Below are positions 8,637 through 17,446 of a stretch of 64,000 nucleotides of DNA, in pieces. Under the pieces are notes generated by a model that searched no databases, was not told the DNA's origin, and was given only the letters and a program-made list of their open reading frames with translations. The stretch spans positions 558,001 to 622,000 of the forward strand of contig NZ_JRQQ01000002.1 of assembly GCF_001625325.1 (NCBI RefSeq). The letters are read 5' to 3'. Position 1 is the stretch's first letter. Each line of letters begins with the position of its first letter. This DNA is from Croceicoccus estronivorus (GTDB taxonomy: Bacteria; Pseudomonadota; Alphaproteobacteria; Sphingomonadales; Sphingomonadaceae). The position numbers and the translations under genes are program-made.

Positions 8637-9629
8637 CTATGCGAGGTGCCCCGTATCGCCGCCCAATGCGGCAAAATAACCAGCCATGGCAGAGGCACTG
8701 CGTTCCGAAAGAACAATGAAGGCGCGCCGTCTGTCCGTTTCATCTTCCACACGCTCCAGAAGCCCCGCATCCGTCATTTGCGATATCCATCGCAATCCAG
8801 TGGTCGGCGGAACATTTGCGGCAATACAAAGCGAGGTCACGGACACACGCTTACCCTCCCCCTGCGCAGCGGTAAGGTCGAGCAGGATGTCCCATGCGGG
8901 ATCGGCAAACAGTCCGGCATCGAAAAAGCGGGCACGCAATTGCCGCTGCCGAATGACCTGCCGGACAAGCTGAGGTTCTGGCAATGACAGCGCACCCGCA
9001 TCACCCGCCTGTGTGAAATCATCATCCTGATCCGCACCACGGAAACGCGATGCAGGCGATTTCACCCGGAAATGTCTGTCATCTGGCCACGCCAGTTCTG
9101 CACCCGATGAGCCGAACCGGTCCAATCTTTCCGCGACTTGATCGACCTGCTCCGTCAATCGTAACAGCATCAACCGATCCTGCTGCGACATTTCCCGCAC
9201 TTTGAGGTTCGGAACGCGCGCCAGCACCCGGCCCAACGCAATGACCCGTTCCGCGCGCGTTGGGTCGACGAGTATCTGGGGGCGAGATTGGTCGAGACAG
9301 GCAAAGACATCGTCCAGCGCATCGACGGTGGTCGAAACGATGAAATGCGCGCCGGAACGCGCAACCCGCATATCCAGGCGACACAAGGCTGCCAGGCTGG
9401 CCGCATCCACCTGCGGACAATCGAGCAACACGACTTCGCCGAGGACCCGTATATCCTCCCCGCCAAGCAGAGTGCCGACATCTTCACACACCGAAAGGCG
9501 AAAGCCGGCCGCTTCCGCATCTTCACCCATTTCCGCACGAACATGAGGACGATCGGCAAAGACAGATACCGTCAGCGGCAATCCGGCGCTGTCGTTCGCC
9601 GGTTCATAGAGAAAATTGGCCTGCGCCAT
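8637..9629 (-). CDS. Winged-helix (MarR-like) regulator with a long N-terminal receiver-like region
   Basis: 330 residues. The C-terminal 110 residues form a winged-helix domain of MarR type (DPAWDILLDL, SVTSLCIAANVPPTTGLRWI as recognition region, then ERVEDETDRRRAFI as wing). The N-terminal 200 residues look like an atypical receiver fold (VSVFADRP, GEVVLLDCPQ, ARSGAHFIVSTT) followed by a helical linker. ATG 9629 is chosen because AAAGGAG lies upstream. Clearly related to the shorter regulator at 17447-17971, sharing the WDILLDL...LC.AA.VP.TT.LR.IS pattern. The start codon and SD are embedded in a 9-bp inverted repeat. Target genes unknown. Confidence 0.8.
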   Translation of the reverse strand: MAQANFLYEPANDSAGLPLTVSVFADRPHVRAEMGEDAEAAGFRLSVCEDVGTLLGGEDIRVLGEVVLLDCPQVDAASLAALCRLDMRVARSGAHFIVSTTVDALDDVFACLDQSRPQILVDPTRAERVIALGRVLARVPNLKVREMSQQDRLMLLRLTEQVDQVAERLDRFGSSGAELAWPDDRHFRVKSPASRFRGADQDDDFTQAGDAGALSLPEPQLVRQVIRQRQLRARFFDAGLFADPAWDILLDLTAAQGEGKRVSVTSLCIAANVPPTTGLRWISQMTDAGLLERVEDETDRRRAFIVLSERSASAMAGYFAALGGDTGHLA

Positions 9630-9655
9630 GTTCGACTCCTTTAAGTTCGAACATG
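9627..9655. repeat. Inverted repeat across the start of the winged-helix regulator gene
   Basis: Perfect 9-bp arms CATGTTCGA and TCGAACATG separated by 11 bases. On the mRNA of the regulator gene the arms would pair with the AAAGGAG ribosome-binding site in the loop and the start AUG in the 3' arm. It may be an autoregulatory operator for the winged-helix protein, a translation-control hairpin, or both. A further GAACAT follows at about 9661-9668. Confidence 0.6.
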
Positions 9656-9689
9656 ATGAGAACATAAAGGGATCATGGCAAGAATTTTT

Positions 9690-10202
9690 TTACGGCCTGA
9701 TGACTATCGGCGTTCCATCGCTCACCATCCTCCAGATTTCCTCGATCTCCGCGTTGGCCATGGCAATGCAACCATCCGTCCAGTCACCGGGTAATCGCCC
9801 GACCCGGCCATTGGGCTGCCCATGAATGAAAATGTCTCCACCGGGTGACCGTCCGTGCGCCTGAGCAAATGCCCTGTCGCTTGCGTCAGGATAGGAGATG
9901 TGGAGAGACAGGTGATAGCGGCTGTCCGGATTGCGATAATCGATGACGTATCGTCCCTCAGGCGTTCTTTCGTCGCCTTCGAACCTCTTGTGCCCAATCG
10001 GTTCGTCACCGAATTGCAGATTGGGATAGCGCCGCAGCGGTTTCCCCTGCCCATACAGCGTCAACGTCCGGTCTGACTTGTCGACCAGGACGAAATCGAC
10101 CGGGATGGGTTCCGGCGGCATCCGCGTGCCGTCCTGCATGGGCACATCCCCCACGCAGGCAGCAAGTCCAAGCAATGCCGGAAGAGCCAGGATGCGCCAC
10201 AT
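9690..10202 (-). CDS. L,D-transpeptidase family lipoprotein (YkuD domain)
   Basis: 170 residues: signal peptide with lipobox LAAC (Cys16), then a YkuD catalytic domain with IFIHGQPNG (His) and GDWTDGCIAM (nucleophile Cys145). Family members make 3-3 peptidoglycan cross-links or attach proteins to peptidoglycan in the periplasm. The short domain (no LysM or PG-binding module) resembles the ErfK/YafK group. Sits between the winged-helix regulator and purA on the same strand. Confidence 0.88.
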   Translation of the reverse strand: MWRILALPALLGLAACVGDVPMQDGTRMPPEPIPVDFVLVDKSDRTLTLYGQGKPLRRYPNLQFGDEPIGHKRFEGDERTPEGRYVIDYRNPDSRYHLSLHISYPDASDRAFAQAHGRSPGGDIFIHGQPNGRVGRLPGDWTDGCIAMANAEIEEIWRMVSDGTPIVIRP

Positions 10203-10224
10203 GGATGCACCCTAGCAGAGAAAA

Positions 10225-11514
10225 TCAATCTTCGAAGGGATCCCGTACCAGAATGGTATCGTCCCGTTCCGGGCTGGTCGACACGCTCGCCACCGGGCAA
10301 TCGATCAGTTCCTCGATCCGGCGGATATATTTTACCGCCTGCGCCGGCAGGTCGGCCCAGCTGCGCGCACCTGCGGTGGAGCCTTTCCACCCTTCCATTT
10401 CTTCGTAGACGGGTTCCACCTCTGCCTGATCGGCCGCGTGCGAGGGCAGATAATCGATCACTTCGCCGCGCAGCTTGTAGCCGGTGCAGATCTTCAGAGT
10501 ATCGAAACCATCGAGCACGTCGAGTTTGGTGAGTGCGATCCCCGTAACACCCGAAATGGCGCAGCTCTGCCGAACAAGAACGGCATCGAACCACCCGCAG
10601 CGGCGTTGGCGGCCGGTTACCGTGCCAAATTCATGACCGCGTTCGCCCAGCCGCTGGCCAACCTCGTCCTGCAATTCCGTGGGAAACGGGCCGGACCCGA
10701 CGCGGGTGGTATAGGCCTTGACGATACCCAGAACGAAACCCGCCGAGCCGGGGCCAACGCCCGAACCCGAAGCCACGGTTCCACTGACTGTGTTGGAACT
10801 CGTTACAAAGGGATACGTGCCATGATCGACATCCAGCAGCACGCCTTGTGCCCCTTCGAACAGGATGCGGGCGCCTTCCTTCCGCACATCACGCAGGCGT
10901 TTCCAGACAGGCTGGGCGAATTGCAGCACGAATGGCGCGATTTCCTTGAGGTCCGCAATCAGGCGCGCGCGGTCGACCGGCGGCTCGTTAAAGCCCGCCC
11001 GCAATGCGTCATGATGGGCGCAAAGACGATCGAGTTGAGGGTCGAGCGTATCAAGATGCGCAAGGTCGCACACGCGGATCGCACGACGGCCGACTTTGTC
11101 TTCATAAGCCGGGCCGATTCCTCGGCCGGTCGTCCCGATCTTGCCCTTGCCAGCGGCAGTTTCGCGTAGCTGATCGAGATCACGATGAATCGGCAGAATC
11201 AGCGGGCAATTGTCAGCTATGGCGAAATTGTCCGGCGTGATGGCGACGCCTTGCCCAATGAGCTTCTCGACCTCCGCCTTCAGCGCCCATGGATCGAGCA
11301 CTACGCCATTGCCGACAATCGACAGTGTGCCAGTCACGATTCCGGAAGGCAGCAGGCTCAATTTGTAGGTGGTTCCGTCGATGACCAGGGTATGGCCGGC
11401 ATTGTGCCCGCCTTGAAACCGGACCACAGCATCGGCTCGGCTCGCAAGCCAGTCGACAATCTTTCCCTTGCCCTCGTCACCCCATTGGGCGCCGATCACC
11501 GTCACATTCGCCAT
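10225..11514 (-). CDS. purA: Adenylosuccinate synthetase
   Basis: 429 residues, full length. GTP-dependent conversion of IMP and aspartate to adenylosuccinate in AMP synthesis. Seen: [14 protein letters not shown] (P-loop-like, catalytic Asp), HNAGHT (catalytic His), [35 protein letters not shown], and the C-terminal guanine-binding LTKLDVLDG. Follows hisZ on the same strand after 166 bp, a spacing that leaves room for its own promoter. Confidence 0.98.
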   Translation of the reverse strand: MANVTVIGAQWGDEGKGKIVDWLASRADAVVRFQGGHNAGHTLVIDGTTYKLSLLPSGIVTGTLSIVGNGVVLDPWALKAEVEKLIGQGVAITPDNFAIADNCPLILPIHRDLDQLRETAAGKGKIGTTGRGIGPAYEDKVGRRAIRVCDLAHLDTLDPQLDRLCAHHDALRAGFNEPPVDRARLIADLKEIAPFVLQFAQPVWKRLRDVRKEGARILFEGAQGVLLDVDHGTYPFVTSSNTVSGTVASGSGVGPGSAGFVLGIVKAYTTRVGSGPFPTELQDEVGQRLGERGHEFGTVTGRQRRCGWFDAVLVRQSCAISGVTGIALTKLDVLDGFDTLKICTGYKLRGEVIDYLPSHAADQAEVEPVYEEMEGWKGSTAGARSWADLPAQAVKYIRRIEELIDCPVASVSTSPERDDTILVRDPFED

Positions 11515-11680
11515 TGTTCAGAATCCCTCACCCTGCCAGGTGGACCGTACACGCCCTTCGACAGGACTCGGCGTGCGGATGGCCGAAATAGGCCTGCCAC
11601 AGGCCCGTTTGCGCGGCGCGGGTTACCGGCACCTGACGGAACGTGTCAAGGCACCCGGCACCACAAAACGCCGCTCAAAG

Positions 11681-12793
11681 TCAGAGGCGCATTGGTTCCT
11701 TACCATTCAGCACATGCGTACACCCCAGCACCTTGGCGTCGTCTCCCTCGGAAAGGGCTGCGACAGTCCGCCAACCGATGACCCGCAAACGTGCCGCCAC
11801 GTCCACGTCATGCCCAAGAGGCAGAAACAGAATGTCTCGCGCATCCGTATCGCACCGGTCATTATCGACCAGCGCATCGGGATAGAGCGAAAACCCGGTT
11901 GCCGGTTCGTCCAAGCCCAGAATACGGTATGTACCACCGCGGCCCAACGCACCACGCACGCCTTCGGCATATAGCGTGAAGCCGAACCAGCTCTGATATT
12001 CGAACCCATGCCGCTCGGTCGGGTCGAGCGTAATGCGCGCCTTGCCACTGATCCGTTCGGCAATCTGCCTGAGCCCCTCAATCCGCTTGGCCAGGACACC
12101 ACCGGCATCAATCGCGGCAAGCTGTTCGATAGCGTCAGCGAAGGGCCCGGTTGCATAGAGCAGCGGAAGATAGGCCCCCCCTCCCCCGGCCTTCAGCGCA
12201 CCGGCATCCTTCGCATCAAGCTCTCGCCTGACAGTTTCAATCTGGTCTGCGTCAAGCGGGAATGGCCCCTTGGCAAGCGTGTCGACCAGATCCGGCAAGG
12301 TGAAATCGACGGAGATATTACGCGCCCCGGCAGAAGCGAGCGCTTCAATAGCGATCGTGACAATCTCGCTGGCTGCGGCAACCGAATCGCTACCGATCAG
12401 TTCCGCACCAAGCTGCAGACGCTCCCGCGTAGGGTCGAGGCCGTCGCCCTTGATCGTCAGCACTTGTCCGCCGTAACAAAGGCGCAGCGGACGAGGCGCT
12501 CCCGCAAGGCTCGTCGCGGCAATCCGACCGACCTGCACTGTTATATCGCTGCGTAGCGCCAGTGTCCGGAGGCTGGAAGGGTCCACGAAACGGAACATAC
12601 GGCGCGGCTGGACACCATCCATGCGCCCGGCCATGGATTTCTCGAATTCAATCAGCGGGGGACGCACTCTGTCATAGCCGTGGCTATCCATCACATCCGT
12701 GACAGCACGGTTGATACGGGTCACAGCCGCCGCTTCGCTTGGCAGCCAGTCCTCGAGCCCTTCGGGCAACAGATCGCGGGTCGGGTCGGTCAT
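11681..12793 (-). CDS. hisZ: ATP phosphoribosyltransferase regulatory subunit
   Basis: 370 residues with a class II aminoacyl-tRNA-synthetase-like fold resembling HisRS: DLLPEGLEDWLP, YDRVRPPLIEFEKS, RMFRFVDPSS, RSDITVQVGRIAA, GRGGTYRI. It lacks the C-terminal anticodon-binding domain of a true HisRS, which distinguishes HisZ. It pairs with a short-form HisG to give an active, histidine-inhibited first enzyme of histidine synthesis; hisG is not in this window. Upstream of purA on the minus strand. Confidence 0.9.
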   Translation of the reverse strand: MTDPTRDLLPEGLEDWLPSEAAAVTRINRAVTDVMDSHGYDRVRPPLIEFEKSMAGRMDGVQPRRMFRFVDPSSLRTLALRSDITVQVGRIAATSLAGAPRPLRLCYGGQVLTIKGDGLDPTRERLQLGAELIGSDSVAAASEIVTIAIEALASAGARNISVDFTLPDLVDTLAKGPFPLDADQIETVRRELDAKDAGALKAGGGGAYLPLLYATGPFADAIEQLAAIDAGGVLAKRIEGLRQIAERISGKARITLDPTERHGFEYQSWFGFTLYAEGVRGALGRGGTYRILGLDEPATGFSLYPDALVDNDRCDTDARDILFLPLGHDVDVAARLRVIGWRTVAALSEGDDAKVLGCTHVLNGKEPMRL

Positions 12794-12806
12794 AATGAGA
12801 TGCCCA

Positions 12807-12855
12807 CTAGAGCATCGTACGGAAAAGTGGACCCGGTTTTTCGGAGAAAGATCCC
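12807..12855. repeat. Short extragenic repeat, GGAAAAGTGGACCCGG type
   Basis: About 49 bases reading GAGCATCGTACGGAAAAGTG then GACCCGGTTTTTCGG. This matches in pattern the short palindrome-like extragenic elements scattered through many alphaproteobacterial genomes, with an imperfect GGAAAA/TTTTTC pairing. Only this single copy was seen in the window, so assignment rests on recollection of the motif. Lies between hisZ (start) and serA (end). Confidence 0.4.
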
Positions 12856-12896
12856 TGAAATTGTCTCAGGAAACCCATTTACCGTTCAACGAACGA

Positions 12897-12934
12897 TTCC
12901 CGTCCGCCCGCAACAAGCTGGCGACGGACGGGAA
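12897..12934 (-). terminator. serA: Inverted repeat after serA, possible terminator
   Basis: Perfect 10-bp arms TTCCCGTCCG and CGGACGGGAA with an 18-base loop, beginning about 20 bases past the serA stop codon. The stem is strong and GC-rich but has no clear U tract, so it may be a weak intrinsic terminator or mRNA 3' protective hairpin. Confidence 0.45.
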
Positions 12935-12952
12935 ACGCGCGACATTTGGCAA

Positions 12953-14536
12953 TCAGAACTTCAATGCCTTGACCGTCTTGACGCCCGGCAGAGCGCAAGC
13001 AGCCTGCAACACCGATTCCGGAATCTCCTGATCGACAGAGAGCAGCAATACGGCTTCCCCGCCCGTTTCCCGGCGGCCAAGATGGAACGTCCCGATATTG
13101 ATCCCGTTCTCACCCAGCAGCGAGCCGACCGAACCAATGAACCCCGGTGCATCCTGGTTCACGATGTAAAGCATGTTCCCTTCGAGATCAGCCTCGATGC
13201 CAATGCCGAAAATTTCGACCAGCCGCGGTTGATCCTTCCCGAACAGCGTACCCGCAACCGAACGCGGCCCCTGGCTTGTCGCCACGGTGACACGCAGCAA
13301 CGTGTGGTAAACGCCTTCGCGTTCATGCCGCACTGTTCGTACGTCCAGCCCCCGTTCCTTGGCCAGGAACGGCGCATTGACCATGTTCACGGAGTCGGAA
13401 TAGTTGCTCATGAACCCGGCGAGCACTGCCGCCGTCAGCGGCTTTCCATTCAGTTCCGCAGCCGCGCCTTCGCGTTCGATGCTGATTTCCGTCAGATTGC
13501 CATGCGCCAGTTGGCCGACCAGCGAGCCGAGCTTTTCCGCAAGCCCCATGTAAGGCCGCAGCTTGGGCGCTTCCTCCGCGGACAGCGACGGCATGTTGAG
13601 CGCATTGGTGACGCCGCCATCGATGAGATAGTCGGACAGCTGTTCCGCCACCTGCAACGCGACGTTGACCTGCGCTTCCGTGGTCGAAGCACCAAGGTGC
13701 GGGGTGCAAATGAAGTTAGGCGTACCGAATAACGGCGATTCCTTGGCCGGTTCCGTCTCGAACACATCGAGCGCGGCCCCCGCTACCTGGCCACTGTCCA
13801 GTGCTTCCTTGAGCGCCGCTTCATCAATCAATCCGCCACGCGCGCAATTGACGATTCGCACGCCCTTCTTGGTCTTGGCCAGATTTTCCTTCGACAGGAT
13901 ATTGCGGGTCTGATCGGTCAGCGGCGTGTGCAGCGTAATGAAATCGGCACGCGTAAGGAGCTGGTCCAGTTCGACTTTTTCGACGCCAATTTCCAACGCC
14001 CGTTCTTCGGTCAGGAAGGGGTCGAAAGCCACCACTTTCATTTTCAGGCCCAGTGCCCGGCTGGCGACGATCGAACCGATGTTCCCCGCGCCGATCAGGC
14101 CCAGAGTCTTGCCGGTCACTTCGACCCCCATGAAGCGGTTCTTCTCCCACTTTCCAGCCTGGGTGGACGTGTTGGCTTCCGGGATTTGGCGGGCCAGCGC
14201 CATCATCATGGCAATCGCATGTTCGGCAGTGGTGATCGAGTTGCCGAACGGCGTGTTCATCACCACCACGCCCTTGGAACTGGCGTAGGGAATATCGACA
14301 TTGTCGACACCGATTCCGGCGCGGCCAATCACCTTGAGGTTGGTTGCCGCGTCGAGAATTTCCTTGGTGACCTTGGTTGATGAACGGATCGCAAGGCCAT
14401 CGTATTCACCGATGCGCGCAATCAACTGCTCCGGATTTTCACCGGTGATTACATCGACATCGCAGCCCCGAGCTTCGAAAATCTTCGCCGCGTTCGGGTC
14501 CATCTTGTCGGAAATGAGGACTTTGGGTTTGGTCAT
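12953..14536 (-). CDS. serA: D-3-phosphoglycerate dehydrogenase
   Basis: 527 residues, the long form with an intervening domain and a C-terminal ACT domain. Oxidises 3-phosphoglycerate to 3-phosphohydroxypyruvate, first step of serine synthesis. Seen: GLIGAGNIGSIVASRALG (NAD), CARGGLIDE (catalytic Arg), FETEP (Glu), TPHLGAST (His), and an ACT domain from NMLYIVNQDAPGFIGSVG to the end, suggesting feedback control by serine. The ATG at 14536 (MTKPKVLIS) is preceded by GGAG; the frame is open 32 codons further upstream, without family similarity. Just downstream of serC, probably one transcript. Confidence 0.97.
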   Translation of the reverse strand: MTKPKVLISDKMDPNAAKIFEARGCDVDVITGENPEQLIARIGEYDGLAIRSSTKVTKEILDAATNLKVIGRAGIGVDNVDIPYASSKGVVVMNTPFGNSITTAEHAIAMMMALARQIPEANTSTQAGKWEKNRFMGVEVTGKTLGLIGAGNIGSIVASRALGLKMKVVAFDPFLTEERALEIGVEKVELDQLLTRADFITLHTPLTDQTRNILSKENLAKTKKGVRIVNCARGGLIDEAALKEALDSGQVAGAALDVFETEPAKESPLFGTPNFICTPHLGASTTEAQVNVALQVAEQLSDYLIDGGVTNALNMPSLSAEEAPKLRPYMGLAEKLGSLVGQLAHGNLTEISIEREGAAAELNGKPLTAAVLAGFMSNYSDSVNMVNAPFLAKERGLDVRTVRHEREGVYHTLLRVTVATSQGPRSVAGTLFGKDQPRLVEIFGIGIEADLEGNMLYIVNQDAPGFIGSVGSLLGENGINIGTFHLGRRETGGEAVLLLSVDQEIPESVLQAACALPGVKTVKALKF

Positions 14537-14632
14537 GTCAGTCACTCCGTTGGGAGTATCCCTGCCGGTGCAGGAACGTAATTTCGGGAGAAGAAGGCGC
14601 CGCCCTTCCAGAACAGGGCGGCAACCCTTCAA

Positions 14633-15760
14633 TCAGGCTTTGAGCGAGGCGTATGCCCAATCCAGCCAGGGACCGAGCGCTTCGATGTCAGCCGTATCGA
14701 CCGTGGCACCGCACCAGATGCGCAACCCGGCCGGCGCATCGCGATAACCCGCGATATCGTAGGCGGCACCTTCGGCTTCCAGCAGTCCCGCAAACTTCTT
14801 GATGAAGTCGGCATCGGCACCCTCCACCGTCAGGCAGACACTGGTAATCGAACGATTGGCCTTGTCCGCACAAAGATGGCCGAGCCAGTCGCGGCTTTCT
14901 ACGATGGCATTCAGCGCATCGGCATTGGCCTGGGCGCGGGCCTTGAGCCCTTCCAGCCCCCCCAGCGACTTGCCCCATTCGAGCGCGGCGATGCAGTCTT
15001 CCACCGCCAGCATGGACGGAGTGTTGATCGTTTCGCCCTTGAATATCCCCTCGATCAGCTTGCCGCCCTTGGTCAGGCGGAAAACTTTCGGCAGCGGCCA
15101 GGACGGCGTATAGCTTTCCAGCCGCTCGACCGCACGCGGACCAAGGATCAGCACACCATGTGCGCCTTCACCGCCCAGCACCTTCTGCCAGGAGAAAGTG
15201 GCGACATCGATCTTGTCCCACGGAATATCGTAGGCAAACACACCGCTGGTCGCATCGGCAAAGGACAAGCCCTGCCGGTCATTGGGAATCCAGTCGCCAT
15301 TGGGAACGCGAACGCCGGAGGTCGTACCGTTCCAGGTGAAGATCACGTCATTCGACCAGTCGACAGCACCCAGATCCGGCAAATGACCGTAATCGGCGCG
15401 AAGGACAGTCGGTTCGAGCTTAAGCTGCTTGAGCGCATCGGTGACCCAACCTTCACCGAAGCTTTCCCACGCCAGCGTCGTCACCGGACGTTCGCCCAGC
15501 ATTGTCCACATCGCCATTTCAAATGCACCCGTATCCGAACCCGGTACGATGCCAATGCGATGGGTATCAGGCAGTTGCAGCACTTCGCGCATCAGGTCGA
15601 TGCAATAGCCGAGGCGGCTCTTGCCGATTTTCGCGCGATGCGATCGGCCAAGCGAGTCGGTGGCTAGGTTTTCGAGGGAATATCCCGGCGGCTTGGCGCA
15701 GGGACCGGAAGAAAAAAACGGACGCGCAGGCTTGCGCACCGGAAGCGTATTCTCAGTCAT
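14633..15760 (-). CDS. serC: Phosphoserine aminotransferase
   Basis: 375 residues, of the alphaproteobacterial/archaeal-type SerC group. PLP enzyme converting 3-phosphohydroxypyruvate to phosphoserine, and also usable for the 4-phosphohydroxythreonine step of vitamin B6 synthesis. Seen: [37 protein letters not shown], and the PLP Lys in [14 protein letters not shown]. The ATG at 15760 has AAGGAG seven bases upstream, itself in a short hairpin (see leader). Heads the serC-serA unit. Confidence 0.97.
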   Translation of the reverse strand: MTENTLPVRKPARPFFSSGPCAKPPGYSLENLATDSLGRSHRAKIGKSRLGYCIDLMREVLQLPDTHRIGIVPGSDTGAFEMAMWTMLGERPVTTLAWESFGEGWVTDALKQLKLEPTVLRADYGHLPDLGAVDWSNDVIFTWNGTTSGVRVPNGDWIPNDRQGLSFADATSGVFAYDIPWDKIDVATFSWQKVLGGEGAHGVLILGPRAVERLESYTPSWPLPKVFRLTKGGKLIEGIFKGETINTPSMLAVEDCIAALEWGKSLGGLEGLKARAQANADALNAIVESRDWLGHLCADKANRSITSVCLTVEGADADFIKKFAGLLEAEGAAYDIAGYRDAPAGLRIWCGATVDTADIEALGPWLDWAYASLKA

Positions 15761-15815
15761 GTAGACTCTCCTTGCAGAGAGCTCGCGCGGCGTTGGGACC
15801 GCGTGGCCCGAAGCC
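15761..15815 (-). ncRNA. serC leader RNA (serC-motif candidate)
   Basis: The 5' leader of serC folds into two local hairpins: GGGCC/GGTCCC (one bulged base, ACGC loop) and, directly before the start codon, CTCTC-TGCAAG-GAGAG, in which the AAGGAG ribosome-binding site occupies the loop and 3' arm. Position, strand and the SD-sequestering 3' hairpin fit the serC RNA motif described upstream of serC in Alphaproteobacteria. The covariance-model match was not computed. Confidence 0.5.
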
Positions 15816-15816
15816 G

Positions 15817-15844
15817 CCAATAGGGTCGCGTCCGGGCATGTCAA
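15817..15844 (-). promoter_or_regulatory. Predicted promoter of serC-serA
   Basis: On the minus strand TTGACA (15844-15839) is followed after 16 bases by TATTGG (15822-15817), giving a perfect -35 and an acceptable -10. Transcription would start near 15810, about 50 nt ahead of the serC ATG and just upstream of the leader hairpins. Confidence 0.55.
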
Positions 15845-15933
15845 GCCGAAGCTTGACGAAACGGTCGATATCGTTCGACAAGGCACTGCTTCGTCAACCG
15901 GATATTAACCATGGAGCTGGCAGAGGCAGAAAC

Positions 15934-16593
15934 ATGAGGCGGATCTTTGCTCTCCTGCCCGTTTTGGCAATGCTCGGCGCTTGCATGGACATTCCGCAAG
16001 CATCCAAAGGGCGCAGCGTGCGCCAATCCACGACTGTGACCTCTCCCAGGCCGGAAGCCCGACAATGCCTGGCAGAACTCGGTCACACCAGAGCCAATTT
16101 CACCCCCCTGCCGGATCGGTACTTCGGAGCAGGCTGCTCCAACCTCAACACGGTGGAATTGTCCGCCATAAGGGGGGACTATGAGGAGCTAGGCGTCTCC
16201 AACCTGGGGCCCGTCGCATGTCCCGTCGCCAACACTCTGGCTGGCTGGGCACGTTATGGCGTCGATCGCGCGGCTCGCCAGATGCTCGGCAGCGGGTTGG
16301 CCAGAATCGAAACCATGGGCAGCTACAATTGCCGCAATGTTGCCGGCACAGCACGTCGTTCGGCACATGCCACGGCCAATGCCGTGGATATTGCGGCCTT
16401 CATTCTCGAAGACGGTCGCCGGATCAGCGTTCTGGACGACTGGAATGGCGGCAGCACAAAGGAACGCCAGTTCTTGCGGGTAGTGCAGGACAGCGCATGC
16501 AAACGGTTCGGGACCGTTCTGGGCCCCGGCTACAACACCGCACATCGCGACCATCTTCATCTCGAAGTCAGTGACAGCGCGTTTTGCCGGTAA
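15934..16593 (+). CDS. Extensin-like domain lipoprotein, LAS-peptidase-like
   Basis: 219 residues from ATG 15934. Signal peptide with lipobox LGAC (Cys17), then the extensin-like C-terminal domain (ExlC family). Conserved metal-type motifs are visible: SAHATANAVDI (His and Asp) and AHRDHLHLEV (His-x-His), the arrangement found in LAS metallopeptidases such as VanY/MepA. That suggests a periplasmic peptidoglycan peptidase, though activity for this family is inferred. The frame extends upstream but only the 15934 start gives a clean signal peptide. Divergent from serC. Confidence 0.85.
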   Translation: MRRIFALLPVLAMLGACMDIPQASKGRSVRQSTTVTSPRPEARQCLAELGHTRANFTPLPDRYFGAGCSNLNTVELSAIRGDYEELGVSNLGPVACPVANTLAGWARYGVDRAARQMLGSGLARIETMGSYNCRNVAGTARRSAHATANAVDIAAFILEDGRRISVLDDWNGGSTKERQFLRVVQDSACKRFGTVLGPGYNTAHRDHLHLEVSDSAFCR

Positions 16594-16636
16594 GATACGG
16601 CACGCACGGCCGAGCTTGCCTAGCCAAGGACACAAG

Positions 16637-17263
16637 TTATCCCGTCTTGCGCTCCCTATCGTCCAACCGTGCTTCCAACCGTAAGCGAACCGCTTCCGCG
16701 GCGTGGTGGGCACCCAGTTTCCTCATCATGCTGGCGCGATGAATTTCGACCGTTCGCGGGCTGATCTTCAGAGCCTGAGCGATCGCCTTGTTGCTGTTTC
16801 CTTCCGCCAGCCGATCGAGCACCTGGTGTTCTCTCCGGCTCAGCCCGGCCAGCCGATTGCGTGCGGCGACCATCCGGCGGCGGGCATCTGCGTGTCCTTC
16901 GATTTCGTGCGCAGCGGCATCAGCCAGTTCCGCCAGTCGTTCAGATGTAAGCGGCAGCGCCAGGTAATCGAGCGCGCCAGCCTTGATCGCTGCAACCGCG
17001 GATTCCACTTCCGGAGTTACATGGACGGCAACAACCGGCAACCAGATTCCGGCGGAACCAAGCTCTGCGAGCACTTCGGTAACCGCACTCGTTTCAACAT
17101 CGTCATATGCGATGACGAACCCCTTGCGCGGGGGGCGCTCCAGAAGTTCCTCCACAGTCTCATAGACTTCAGCGTGATGACCAAGGAGGAAAGCGCTCTG
17201 CGCGCCCTCTGCCCGGAAACGATCCGTGCCTCCCAGAAAGTGAATGACAAGCCCCTGTTCCAT
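16637..17263 (-). CDS. LuxR/FixJ-type response regulator with an atypical receiver
   Basis: 208 residues. The C-terminal LuxR-type HTH is intact (GLSRREHQVLDRLAEGNSNK then SPRTVEIHRASMMRKLGAH). The N-terminal receiver keeps the alpha-4/beta-5 region (AAIKAGALDYLALPL) but lacks the usual acidic pair after beta 1 (VIHFLGGTD) and has AYDDVET where a canonical DxxMP phosphorylation loop would be; the FixJ-typical Lys of beta 5 is replaced (LALPL). Phosphorylation-independent control is therefore possible. No histidine kinase gene is adjacent. Confidence 0.85.
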   Translation of the reverse strand: MEQGLVIHFLGGTDRFRAEGAQSAFLLGHHAEVYETVEELLERPPRKGFVIAYDDVETSAVTEVLAELGSAGIWLPVVAVHVTPEVESAVAAIKAGALDYLALPLTSERLAELADAAAHEIEGHADARRRMVAARNRLAGLSRREHQVLDRLAEGNSNKAIAQALKISPRTVEIHRASMMRKLGAHHAAEAVRLRLEARLDDRERKTG

Positions 17264-17446
17264 ATTTGTGACGATGGCGAGTCCAAACCCCTTAATATAG
17301 AACGATTTTATTCCAGATCGGACCCGTTATGTGCGCCCACTGGAACAAAGTGCAAACAACTCCGGCAAAAGCGTTCCGGAAATGACGGGATCAATCCGGG
17401 CAGAGGGTCGATCTTTACCACGAACCTTCACTCTGCACGCACAGAT

